DNA from: Atopsyche davidsoni
Lineage: Eukaryota; Arthropoda; Insecta; Trichoptera; Hydrobiosidae
DNA: 64,000 bases
NCBI GenBank assembly: GCA_022113835.1
Contig: JAILWY010000015.1
Location: forward strand, 8,284,501 to 8,348,500
Direction of reading: 5' to 3'
Positions within the stretch are counted from its first letter, which is position 1; each line of letters begins with the position of its first letter. The notes beneath the pieces were generated by a model. The model was given only the letters and a program-made list of their open reading frames with translations, did no database searches and was not told the DNA's origin. Both the position numbers and the translations under genes were made by a program. Positions 24,047 through 35,900 of the stretch are shown one piece after another.

Positions 24047-26105
24047 GTTGTGGGCAGCCAACTGTGCTGTTCACAATATATTATTTGATTTTTCCCTGAA
24101 CGATTTAATCATTTAAAAAAAAAATCAAATCTGTTCTAATAATCAATCAGTACTCTTGATTAAATTTGCAAATGTATAAAACTCTGTCTGCATTTGTTTC
24201 ATATTTTCATAAGACTCACTTGTTTGTGCAATGGTAATGTCACCAAATAATAAACAGTTTGGTAAATGAATTTTATTCACCCTGTGAAGAGGTCGGATAG
24301 AGTTTCTAGCAATATCTGAGGTGAGCTGCTTCCGTTGGTGACCATAACCGGAGGTGACATAATGGAAATTAACATTACAGAAAAGTTAAAAGAAATGGGA
24401 GAGATCAGTGTGAAGCCGGAACCCAAGGTTGGGGCACTAGAAGAAGGCGAGGCAGAGGGAGCATCAGAAGAGAATCCAGCCGAAGCTGATGACAATGTGA
24501 GTAACTACAATATGTATCTGTTTCATAATTAGAGATGTTTGATGGTCTCTGTAATTTAATGAATGTTTCTTATGCCAGGGCTGTTAGTAAAATGCTTGGT
24601 TGTATTAGCAAAACAATACCATAGATCTTTAATATTATTAAAAAATCTTTGCTTTGTTGAGCTTCGCCACCTGCCCGGGCAAGACCGTCCCGGGTACGCT
24701 GAAAATAATAAATTCATTCATTTTGACAAAATAATATCATAAATTTTTTAAAATGTTTTATAATGGTTGTAGAGAAGTTCTGACTTGAGTTTACTGTCAG
24801 GCTTGCGCAGCACAGAGATGCCTCCCTGCAGCAGACTGACGACCTGGCAACCTGGCGCTATTTGTTATTGCACCTCGAGGAAGATCCTCTGTTGTTCCTG
24901 CACGCGCGCCAGACGCTCTGACTCCTGTCGCTGGACGGCTAACGTGGATGTGTCGAGCTGCTTCTCATCCATTACTTCTCTGATATTACGACAAACAGCA
25001 TTTGATATATTTTTCTGAAAAAAGAAAATATTGAAAATACGTTTTATTTTTTAACCATCTCAAACAGTATGTACTACTTATTGATAAAGAGCAACATTTT
25101 CATTTTATCACACGTCATGTGCCTTATGTAATCTTTTATTCTAATAAGAAAGCATGAAGTGTTAAAGCAGGTTCCTGGAAACCTAAGGTGAAGGTTCAGG
25201 TGTGATAATTATGACTTTCATTCATTAATTCCAACGTGTTACAATTGCATTTGAGAATAATGCTCTTTTTTACTATTGAAGCAAGGTGAAGAAAATATCA
25301 TGAAGCAAGCCGCATTCTCTGACAGATTATCTCTCTCGTTGCTGCTACTGACTGCGCACATGCACCAACTACAGACCCTAATCTGAAAGTCTATAATGTG
25401 ATTTTAATCATTGTAAGACCTTGCACTGGTAAATTTATGTATTTGTACTATTTGGCAATTATTTGTGTTTTATATATTTTTTTATATTAACATAACTTAC
25501 AATGTTTTTTAATAGTTGAATTGTTTTATTAGTATTTGTGAGTCTTATTGTACATACAGTTATTTTAATAAACAAAGTTCTAATACTAACAGCTCTGGCA
25601 TAAGAAACATTCATTAAATTACAGAGACCATCAAACATCTCTAACTATGAAACAGATACATATTGTAGTCACTCACATTGTCATCAGCTTCGGCTGGATT
25701 CTCTTCTGATGCTCCCTCTGCCTCGCCTTCTTCCAGTGAGCCATCCTTGGGTTTCGGCTTCACACTGATCTCTCCCATTTCTTTTAACTTTTCTGTAATG
25801 TTAATTTCCATTATGTCACCTCCGGTTATGGTCACCAACGGACGCAGCTCAGCTCAGATATTGCCAGAAACTCTATCCGACCTCTTCACAGGGTGAATAA
25901 AATTCATTTACTAAACTATTTATTATTCGGTGACATTACCATAGCACAAACAAGTGAGTCTTATGAAAATATGAAACAAATGCAAACAGAGTTTTATACA
26001 TTTTCAAATTTGATCAAGAGTACTGATTGTTTATTAGAACAGATTTGATTTTTTTTAAATAATGAAAATTCAAATAATATATTGTGAACAGCACAGTTGG
26101 CTGCC
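24047..26105. repeat. Large inverted duplication, ~0.5 kb arms
   Basis: 24047-24590 recurs inverted at 25588-26105 with a spacer of about 1 kb. Both arms contain the same exon-like segment, VTITGGDIMEINITEKLKEM followed by an acidic stretch with EEGEAEGASEEN, ending at a GTGAGT-type donor. The arms differ by scattered substitutions (KPEPKVGALEEG versus KPKPKDGSLEEG), so the duplication is not brand new. The spacer holds a minus-strand helicase exon. Confidence 0.85.
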
Positions 26106-27905
26106 CATAAATCCGGGTAAATCAATAAGTTTTTTCAATTCAATTCAAACTCTCTCTAAACGCGGGCGTGGCCAACCCGTGTCCCGCGGGCCGCATGCGG
26201 CCCGTAATGGACATTTTTCCGGCCCGCGAGTTTCATCATACTTTAACAAAATATATTTATTTTATACTGGCCAAAGTAGTAAAAACCAATGTTCTGTACT
26301 TCAACAACATATTTAAAACATCAGCCAGGTAATAACTCCATTTAAATTTAAAAAAATAGATATTTTTTAATGTTTGCTTTTAAGTGTTATATATTTCTTT
26401 ACTGTGTATGATTAGTATCATTATTATTATATTGATATTATTATAATCTTTGTTTAGATTTAAGAATAATAATAAACACAATAAAAATATCTTCATATGT
26501 TGCTATTTTTCACTAATCTAATATGGAGATATATATTATTATATCCGACCTGCGAAGTTACTATGCATTTCCAAAGTGGCCCGCGCTTAGTTTTTAAGTT
26601 TAAAGTTCCCTTATAGGGAAAACTCCTTTCAAGGATTCTACACTCGAACCCAAAGATGACACTGAAAAATCAGAGATAGCTTAAAAATTAGAAGGAAAGG
26701 ATGATAAGAAAATTGGTGGCCTGGATTCAGTTATAGATGATCCAAGTGTAAATAAAGGAAAGGAAAAGCCGAAGAGAATATGAAAGGAGAATTCATAAAA
26801 GATGGAGAAAAGAAGGGAGAAGAAGATGAGGGTGATAAAGAAAGTAAACTCTTGAATGGTAAGTTGTATGATAAAAACTTTCAAAGTACAATCAAGTGGA
26901 AAGTAACAATAGAGATGTGTTGTTATTGCATTGATCCATTTATCTCCACGTGAGCGTAGTGTACTCAGAGGGCATTATGCTCATTATATAAAAATAAAAC
27001 CTTTAATGCCTATGACTGTAATGTGTTTTTAGAAATGCACGCAGTCCTGGTGAAGCCCGGGCCAGACATTGTTATGTGGGACGAAATATATAATTTGCCT
27101 TAAAGCAAATTCTTACTAAGCAGAAAGTCGTCCTCACAGGCAAGTCTGCCAATATATTTTTGACTATCTCTTCTGAGATATTACTTTTGAAGTATGATGT
27201 TTATATTTTGTGTTAGTATTTTAACGATTCATAAGGTATAATAGTAGTGATTTTGAATATCACAGTAACAGTGTTTTATTATGTCGAGAGCCATGGTCTA
27301 TGGGCCATGTCATGAGAACACACTTTATGTGTTCTGGAGCTGAGAATACACATGTTTTGGAGGTTAAGTGGTCAAACACCATTGAAGTCTGATAAGTAAA
27401 GGTTTGCTATCCTTATAAATGAACAATTGTTTCTAGCTACTTGCTCATCTGCTCATTACGATATTCCATTTTATTGGCTTAGTGTAGAAGTAAAGTAAAT
27501 GTATTTTTAGAGAATTATTTCCAAATAATGATAAAAAATATCACAAATTTCTGCACTACAATATTGATGATTGCAGACAAAATATTAATTATGAGAGAGA
27601 GAAAGTAATTGACAAAAGTATAGTATTTTACATTTATGACTGCAAGAAATAATCTTGATTGCGAATTCATATGGTGGTTTTTGTAGGCTACCCTTTGCAA
27701 AACAACTTGTTGGAATATTGGTGCATGGTAGACTTTGTGAGGCTCAATTACCTGGGTACCAAGAAAGAGTTTAGCAACATGTTTGAGAGGCCAATCCAGA
27801 ACGGCCAGTGCATCGACTCTACACCACAGGAATCATGCTGATAAGGTGCCGGGTCCACGTCCTGCATTTGCTGCTTTTTAGTTTCGTGCAAAGGTAGACA
27901 CACTG
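24330..27905. pseudogene. Decayed RAD54L2/ARIP4-like SNF2 helicase exons
   Basis: SNF2-family chromatin remodeller exons, scattered and broken. In order: an acidic N-terminal exon (24340-24495 plus, inverted copy 25680-25830); a coiled exon on minus (25010-24884, NIREVMDEKQLDTSTLAVQR then a stop); a Lys/Glu-rich stretch with stops (26640-26870 plus); a motif II exon (27033-27148 plus: LVKPGPDIVMWDE, stop, then after a frame change ILTKQKVVLT); and a very well conserved exon (27687-27905 plus: [17 protein letters not shown], then [14 protein letters not shown], a frameshift, then VHVLHLLLFSFVQR). Human RAD54L2 has the same GYPLQNN and FSNMFERP blocks. Stops, frameshifts, a deletion after DE and mixed exon orientation show it cannot encode a helicase. 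The family is well supported; assignment to RAD54L2 rather than ATRX rests on the FSNMFERP block. Confidence 0.8.
26163..26595 (+). mobile_element. Short hAT-type element (non-autonomous)
   Basis: Left end GCGTGGCCAACCCG followed by CCGCGGGCCGCATGCGGCCCG; right part CATTTCCAAAGTGGCCCGCG. No transposase frame inside, so a MITE-like derivative. I could not fix the target duplication. Confidence 0.6.
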
Positions 27906-29958
27906 TAGATATTGGGAATGGGTATGTTTTGATTTCAATATTTTGTGTATATTTTGATACGTGTGGCTTGTCAGATAAAATAATAAAATAATTAAAAATA
28001 TAATAAAATATAAAATCAGCCTTTACATGTATTACTATCTTTATAGATGCAGTAAGTATACAGTAAATAATTTTGTACCTGAGCATGTCTGCTACCGTCA
28101 TCTGCTAGATAGTGTTGCTACATTTTCTATGATAATAATTTATAAATATATTCAATAATTAAATTCTTTTGTGATATTTACACAAAACGACATGTTATAT
28201 TGGCACAACTTTTAATATTTTCTTCAACATCAACTCTCAGAACTCTTTGACATCGCCAACCATACAATATATTAAATATTTTTGACAGAATGGTGGAATT
28301 CCATTGAAAAAAATATTTACTGACGCGATTAGTTTTGTAAACATGCAAGTTAGGCATCTTAAGCAAAATGAGGTTTCTCGGACTATTTACAAATGACCAA
28401 GAATTGTAAGAGAACGAGACAATGATATAAATAATTGTATTGATTATATATTTTACAAATATATTATAAATATCACATTGACATAAAAACAACCAAACAA
28501 AAAATAGAATATGTTAAATATTTACATTAGGGTAATAATAAAAATATACGATGTGCAAGTCAATAAAGTGCCATCTCTTGGCATAGCTTTGTATGAATAT
28601 TTGCTTTTGCATATTCTGTCGATAAAGAAGAAATGATATATATTTTTTTCACAAACAATACACTTAAAAAGTATAATAAATTAATAAATATCGCATTCAT
28701 GCTGGCAAATATTTTTGAATAATAATTCTTTTTTTATTATTATTTTTAAAGTTCATTATTTTATTTTTTATAATTACATTATGGTCAGTTTAGTTGGCCG
28801 CGAAACGCGGGAAACTTGACCGTCCGTCCATTATTGTGCCCTTCTGAATCTAAAATCAATTATTACCAATAACATTAAATAGTTTAAATGTTTCTCCGAG
28901 ACAATATTGTAAATGAATGATTACTTATTTTCCTTAATTTTTTACCTGATCTATGACAGTCTAATTGTAAATAAGACGTGCGTTTTTACTTTATTTGTGG
29001 ATGTTTACAAAAATGTCGAATTTATTTTGAGTGTCAAGTAAAAAAATACTATTAATTAAATAGGAACTTTAATGAAATGAATAGCTTGCATATATCAAAG
29101 TGAATATTGTGTAATTCGATTGATTGTCAACGTTTAAATAAAAAAATAGCCTAACTGTTGACTCTATCAACTATATTTGCTGTAATTTTTATAAAAATAT
29201 GTTTGTGAAATAATTATTTTATTTAACTTATTCTTCAACTCATGCATACAAGGTTATTTTTTATCCTTTTCTAAACCACATGTTGTAAGCCTCACAACAG
29301 GGGATAGCCACGTACCGCATTGTAAACATAGCCATAATTACTATTGTAAATTAACAATATAAAGAGTCTTAGACAAAGAAAAAAAAAAAACAACCTGTAA
29401 TCCAAAATTAGTAATTAAAATTTATTTATAATATGTAAAAAACAACAGAATTTTTATTAAAAATAAAATTTAATTAAAAATATTATATTGTTATAACAAA
29501 CATTCAATGCTTACAGTTTTAAACCTATTTTTTTTCAATACTATATCATATTTAAAATATCTAAGCACACTTCCTTAGTTCTCAAATAATCATTATTTTT
29601 TTTAAATTACGACATAAATTCAACACAATTAAATATTAATCATTAGAATTACACATTAATTTTATCAATAATTTTTTTTTTTTTGAGACTGCTTACATAT
29701 ATTGTTTTATTCAGTGGTCAACATTATATATTTGGCATTATTTTCGGCATACAATATCTAATTGCATGCAAAAAAAATATTATATAAATGTACATACGTC
29801 TATTTGGTACAACTATTTTAACATATAATTGCGACTTAAATAAAAATAATACAACTAGAAAAAAATGAGTGCAGGACAACATCCAGAGCCTGAGAAGCTC
29901 AGGGGTCGCGGGAAGCGGGCGGCGAGCGCTCTTCCCCAAGGGTGACTGGCCATCTTTT
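27906..29958. other. Intergenic, AT-rich
   Basis: Spacer between the helicase relic and the 3' end of the guanylate cyclase beta gene. The open frames here (for example 27748-28101 and 28178-28492 on minus) show no coding signature and partly run antisense to the helicase relic. Long T and A runs are common. Nothing else recognised. Confidence 0.4.
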
Positions 29959-32900
29959 CTATTCTTCAGCTACTTTGGCCCTTTTCAAAAACCACGTCTC
30001 CATGGGCTCCGACTTCCCTTTCATGACCACCGGGCCGCGGTGCGTGAGCTCGAACTGCGGGTCGTGGTTGTCCTCTCGGCACAGGTACCTGCAGCGATTC
30101 CGGAGAACATTGCCTATTTGTTATATATATATACTAGAAATGTAGCCCGTCACAGAATGACGTATTCGATGAACGATGCAATAGTGTTTGAACATATGTT
30201 TGGCTGAATACTCGAATAGCTGGGTACTCGAATTTTAAGAAGACGCTGCTCACGTTTTCCTTTCGATTCATTGCTTGACATTTGTGTCACATTTCGTGTC
30301 ACAAACAACGCATCACTTTCACTGCACTGTTCTTTATTTAATGCAGTTTTTATCACGTTCAATTGTGCAATTCTTTTTGAATTACGGTGTTTTTTTTTTA
30401 GGAGGCATTTTCAGTTATTAATGATGTGATTAATAATTTCTAACGCAACTAAAAAATAAAATTGATACTCGTGTCAAGCTGACATAAACTGAAAATTTCT
30501 TAGAAGCATCATATTTTGTTTTTTTGTAAAAATTCTAAATTTGAAATTCTCGCTGTGAACAACAGAATCATATAATTTGTACATAAAGCATATTTGGTAG
30601 TTTTATTTAATTAGTTTATGAATGAAAATATTATCCTATCGTCTTGAAATTCGGCACATAGCTGCAGAAAAACTTACGTGCAAAAAATCAGCGTTGTATC
30701 TTTTAAGATATTCTATAGAGAACCAAAGAATGAAACATACACACACACACAATGGATATTATTATAGTAGATATAATATGGGGGTGTGTGTGTGTGTTGG
30801 CGCTACAGCCTTTCAGCTTGTCTACAGGTGGAAGAAGACTGCATCATTACAGTAAAAAACGTCAAAATGGAATACACAGGAGGCAACACTGCAGCAGAGT
30901 TGCGAAGACCGATCGGCAGAGGCCATCGACAGCAACTTCCGCTCTACAAACTAATATTTGCATAAAAGGTTAAAAAAGGGTGGAATAGCTTCCTTGAGTG
31001 ACCTGTAAGTGTCCTCGGAGACGTTGATGGTGCCCGGCACGCCCGTGGTTTCGCAGCGGCTCGTGAGGTTGACGGTGTTCCCGAAGAGGCAGTACCGCGG
31101 CATCCTGTGACCGATGACTCCGGTCACTACTTCTCCGGAGTGGATCCCGATGGTAATTGCCTTGGGATTCATTCAAAAGGATAGTTTATCAGAAACTACA
31201 AAATACACCTGCTTGTGCAGGGGTTAGTACCTACATCGGAACACGTGTCTTACGGCCTGTTGGAATGTGTCCCATTAAAATATGACATAAACCCATAGTA
31301 ATTAGCGGTCAGTCAAAAGGCGAAATGTCCTCCCAGTGAGACTCTCCCCGATACGTGAGATTCTTCCTGTTTACGCTATCCGCAAAGGCAGCGGTAACCA
31401 CGTATATTTATATCCAGTGTAGTTATATTGAATAAACTACGATTAAGCAAATTATTTCGCCAGCCTTCTGATTTACAACCATTAAAAACCTTTACATTAC
31501 CAATCCTGTAGCACTGACCGCTCTCGTCCCGACAGACGAACGAGAGGGTGACCATGCTGTTCAGCAACATTCACCTGCTCCACGGCGACCCCGATATGAT
31601 GGTTATCAACATGCTCGATGAGTCATCCACATCAACCATCAACAACCTCTACACCACCAACGGCGAAACTAGTATGTAAAATGGTAAATATTGGTTTTGG
31701 ATACTATTTTTATTAAATAAACATGGTTGAATAAACATTTGGCAATCCGATCGCTTCACTCACCACGGGCTGGCCGTCGATGGTGACCTCGGCCGTGAGG
31801 TCCATCATGTCCAGAGCGAGGCGGGCAATCCAGCGTGCGTGGGCGGGGCACGGCTCCGGCAGACCAGACACGGCCATGTACTTGTCGCCGACGGTCTCCA
31901 CCTGGAAGCGGATGCTGTACTCAATCTCAACTGGCTCCAGTCCCACGCCATGCACTACACTCACATGCACGAGTTTGTATCTGTTAAATCAAGGGTCCCC
32001 AAACTTTTTTGTCCGTAGACGCCTTGTCGAGTATTCCTGTTTTTCGTAGACCCCTGCCTTGCTAATAATATCAACATCAAACATATTTTTGACATCTGAT
32101 ATAGAACAACTTACTTTCGTGGGTACTGTACAGTGGATTTAAAAATAAAAAGTCAAAAACACAAAATGCAAATTCACTATAAAAATCAATACTTTTAATA
32201 AGAGGGATGGGTTTAATGCTTTTTAGCTTCAAATAAGTCAGATTTAACCTTAAATCTCCTCGCCCAGTGATTTTCAATCTATTTCTTTTTTTTGTAAGAA
32301 GATTGGGAGCCGCACTGAAACCCCTTTCCACGAGGTATGAAGTAAAAAAGCTATCAATAACTTTCTTGCGATAGTCCATAATGCAGGATAAATAGCATTA
32401 TTATGTAAGTACATGGGTAAAATCCTAAATTTTGTGCCTGAATTTTGGTGATGACCTGCTTCAATGAGATCACTCTTTTACAGTTCATGAACCCCCAATT
32501 TAATTGTTCGCTATCATCGACCCCTTGCAAGGCGAAACTGACCACTCTCGGAACCTATGTGTTAAATAATAGGTTCCCAAAGTGGTCAATATCGACCCCC
32601 AGGGGTCGATTTTGCCCTGCAAGGGGTCGATGACAGCTTCGAACTGTAAATGGGGGTCTACGAGAGTGAATCCCATTGGCCATGTTGGCCACGATATTTT
32701 CGACGATATGTACGTTGAGTTAACACAACTGAACGACTATTTTCAATGTACATCGTAATTATTTTGGCGCGTTGTTTCAGTATAAAAATTGTATTGAATT
32801 ATTGTTTCAAAAAATGTTTACTTAAGTCAATCGGTTTATAAATGTCAAAGATATTCAATGTTTACATACCGACATAAAATATGGCGCACCCTGTATATCA

Positions 32901-35900
32901 GATGTCAAAAATATGTTTGAAGTTGATGAATTTTATAAAAATTCAATATTAGCAAGGCAGGCGTCTACGAAAAACAGGAAAACTCGACAACGGGTCGACG
33001 GGACAAAATGTTTTGGGAGCCTATGTGTTAAATGAATCATTTTAATATATGAATTATATTGTGACCGCAAAACCATAATTACTTTGCATTATAACATATA
33101 ATATCTATTTATGGATTGGTCAAACAGATGCGTATTTATTACCCATTACGGGTTTATTATATTATTACTAATATGATTAGGCACATTAGTTAATATATAG
33201 AAGATGATTTAAAGAAACTCTCAGAAAAATATCATCGTGATTTGTGTGGGATTTGAACCCACATCCACATCCCCTGGCTTACATGGCCGGTGTACTAACC
33301 CTTGTACTAACGAATCACTTCCGTTTATCGAGAATTTTTAAAAATCATACTCTACATATGAATCAATGTGCCCAGGCCATTGATTGGCCAAAAAATAAGT
33401 ACAAATCATCTTCTATATATGAAGTAATGTGCCTAATCATATTAGTAATAATATAACATATAACATACCTTGTAAACATCAGGATTTTTCTTAGGATCAG
33501 TGAGAACATCAAACGTGGTGTAAAGGTCGTTGAGCATGCGGACAATCTTCATGGCGCCCCGGGAGTCCGTGTTCATGGCGCAGAATCTGGCAAACTCCAC
33601 CACGCCGCTGAAGAGCAGCGTCACCACGTCGTAGCGCCGGGCAGCCACGGGGCGGCCATGGCGCAGCTCCGAGGCCACGCTGATGGGCAACACCGAGTAC
33701 AGGAGCCTGTGGGGCAGTTCAATGGTTCAACGGGTGCCTGGTCCACTCAGGTAGTCCGAGGGGAGCGACGTGCTCTACTTAGCAATCTTTATTTTATTAT
33801 TTTAGCCACAGCCTCAAAATTAAAAAAAAAAACACGTAAAGGGAGAAGAGGCAGCATATTGCATTCAAACAAATCTTCCGTCTTCATGCTTCCTGTAGAA
33901 GGGGTAAGTCATGAAGACGAAGGCTTGGTCACGGTGGTTGGGAGGGGCCTGCTTGTCGAGCTCCTTCTTTTTTCGCTGTACCTTCTCGCAGAAGTCCGTG
34001 ACTGCGTCCCAGGCTGATGGGCAACACCGAGTAGAGGAGCCTGTGGGCCAGTTCAATGGTTCAATGGGTACCTAATTCACTCAGGTAGTCCGAGGGGAGC
34101 GACGTGCTCTACTTAGCAATCTTTATTTTATTATTTTAGCCACCGCACCCGGGCCAGACATATAAAGTAATCACCGGGCTACGGTGGCGTCTTTTTTTGT
34201 ACGCCTTCACAGCCTCAAAAGACTGTATTTATTTGATAGGCTTGGATTCAGGGGATTTGTGCGACCTATCTTTTAGCACAGCATCAAGCGCAGGGAGCTG
34301 AGTTGTGATACTCGGCTTTACCAGATGATAGCAAAAAAGGTAGGTCGCAGTGGCGAGAGGTGATCACCCAGACGACTCGTTTTCTGCTCTGGTTTTTTAT
34401 TGGGCGGCCGTAGCCTTATATACACAAAATACGATTACATTGGAATGCCAAAAGTAAACATAACAAATCCCCAAAAGGGATTAGTAACATGAAGGCACAG
34501 ATGTTAATTTAACCCTGGGATTTTCTCTGCACCTTCCTCGGGGAAAACAGCTTTTAGCGGCCCTGTTAAACAATAAAAGTCGTTAACCCCAGAAGGTCGG
34601 TATTTTTCTTAAGCGGGGCGCAAATATGCACGTGGGCACTTTAACGCGTAAATTCCGACGATTAAGTAAGTCGACGTCCGATACAAGGGAAGAGGCAGCA
34701 TATTGCATTCAAACGAATCATCCGTCTTCATGCTTCCTGTAGAGGGGGTAAGTCATGAAGACGAAGTCCGTGACTGCGTCCCAGGCTGTTTTGTGTGCCA
34801 CCATGGACGGAACTAGTCCCTACTTAGCAATCTGGGAGGTATCACCTGTCTGTTTTTTGCTTCTCCGATTCAAGTTCTCTGTACGTGTGTTGTAGCTTGT
34901 CCGTGAGGACTTCCAGGTTCCTGGTGAGCTTGTAGTCTGCTTCGAACTGCTCCGACATGAGCACCAAGTCCCTGGTGGCGTCGTGCAGAGGAATGTCTGA
35001 TATGTAGAGGCCCCGTCTGTTCAAAACGTTTTACAATCGGCTAAATGTATTGTTCATATGATTTTAGTAGAAATATATATATACAACTAGTTATCTCTGA
35101 AGTCTATTGTTTTGTATAAAACCTTTAATTTGTACAAATTTAGTAAACTATACGAATACCTTGTTAAGTCATCTAAGTTCATCACACTTGGGTAGCACAG
35201 AAACACCATAAGGTCTGTCTCAGGAATATACAGCATTTGACCCTATATAAATATACAAGAGATTTAATGTACAACCGCAATACATGAGGTGCTGTCATCG
35301 TATTCAATTTAGTGTAAAGGTTGTTTCGAATATTATATAAGCACTAAAACAAATCCAAACGTGTTGTTTCAATTCTAAAGAAGATCTAAAAAAAAATACC
35401 TTGAGGCGTAGTGAAGCGAATTCATCGTGGCAGTCTTGCACTTTCATTTCGCCCGGTTTGGTCTTGAGGACATACACAGTGTTGATGTGTGCCAGGATGT
35501 TCTCAAACGTTAGCTCCAGGTGAGGACGCACCTGAAACATAATTATTGGCTGAATTTGACAGTAAAAATATCACACTGATGTCACACGTCCTCACCAGCC
35601 CGGGGACTGGGGGGCGTCATCGTCGGACACCAGCCGTCATCGTCGACTCCTCGCCCTGGAGACTTGCAGACACGATTTGTCAGACTGATCTTACCGGTGA
35701 TATATGAATAAAATCATGTAGGTCAGTGCTTCTCAAAGTGGTCCCTACGGACCCCAGGGGGTCCCTGGAATCATTCAGGGGTCCATAGAAAATTTAAATC
35801 GATTTGGGGGTCCCTGAACAACGTCAGGGGATCCGCGCAAGGTTTAATATAAAATAAAAAAAATTGTGACACATTTTTATTAATATGGAAGTTAAAATAA

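Noticed and set aside
29869..30207. 112-codon plus-strand frame
   Set aside because: Antisense shadow of the last exon of cyclase beta (30088-29959).
33238..33320. A functional tRNA gene on the minus strand
   Set aside because: B-box-like GGTTCAAATCCC is present, but I could not draw a full cloverleaf and it lies inside a MITE.
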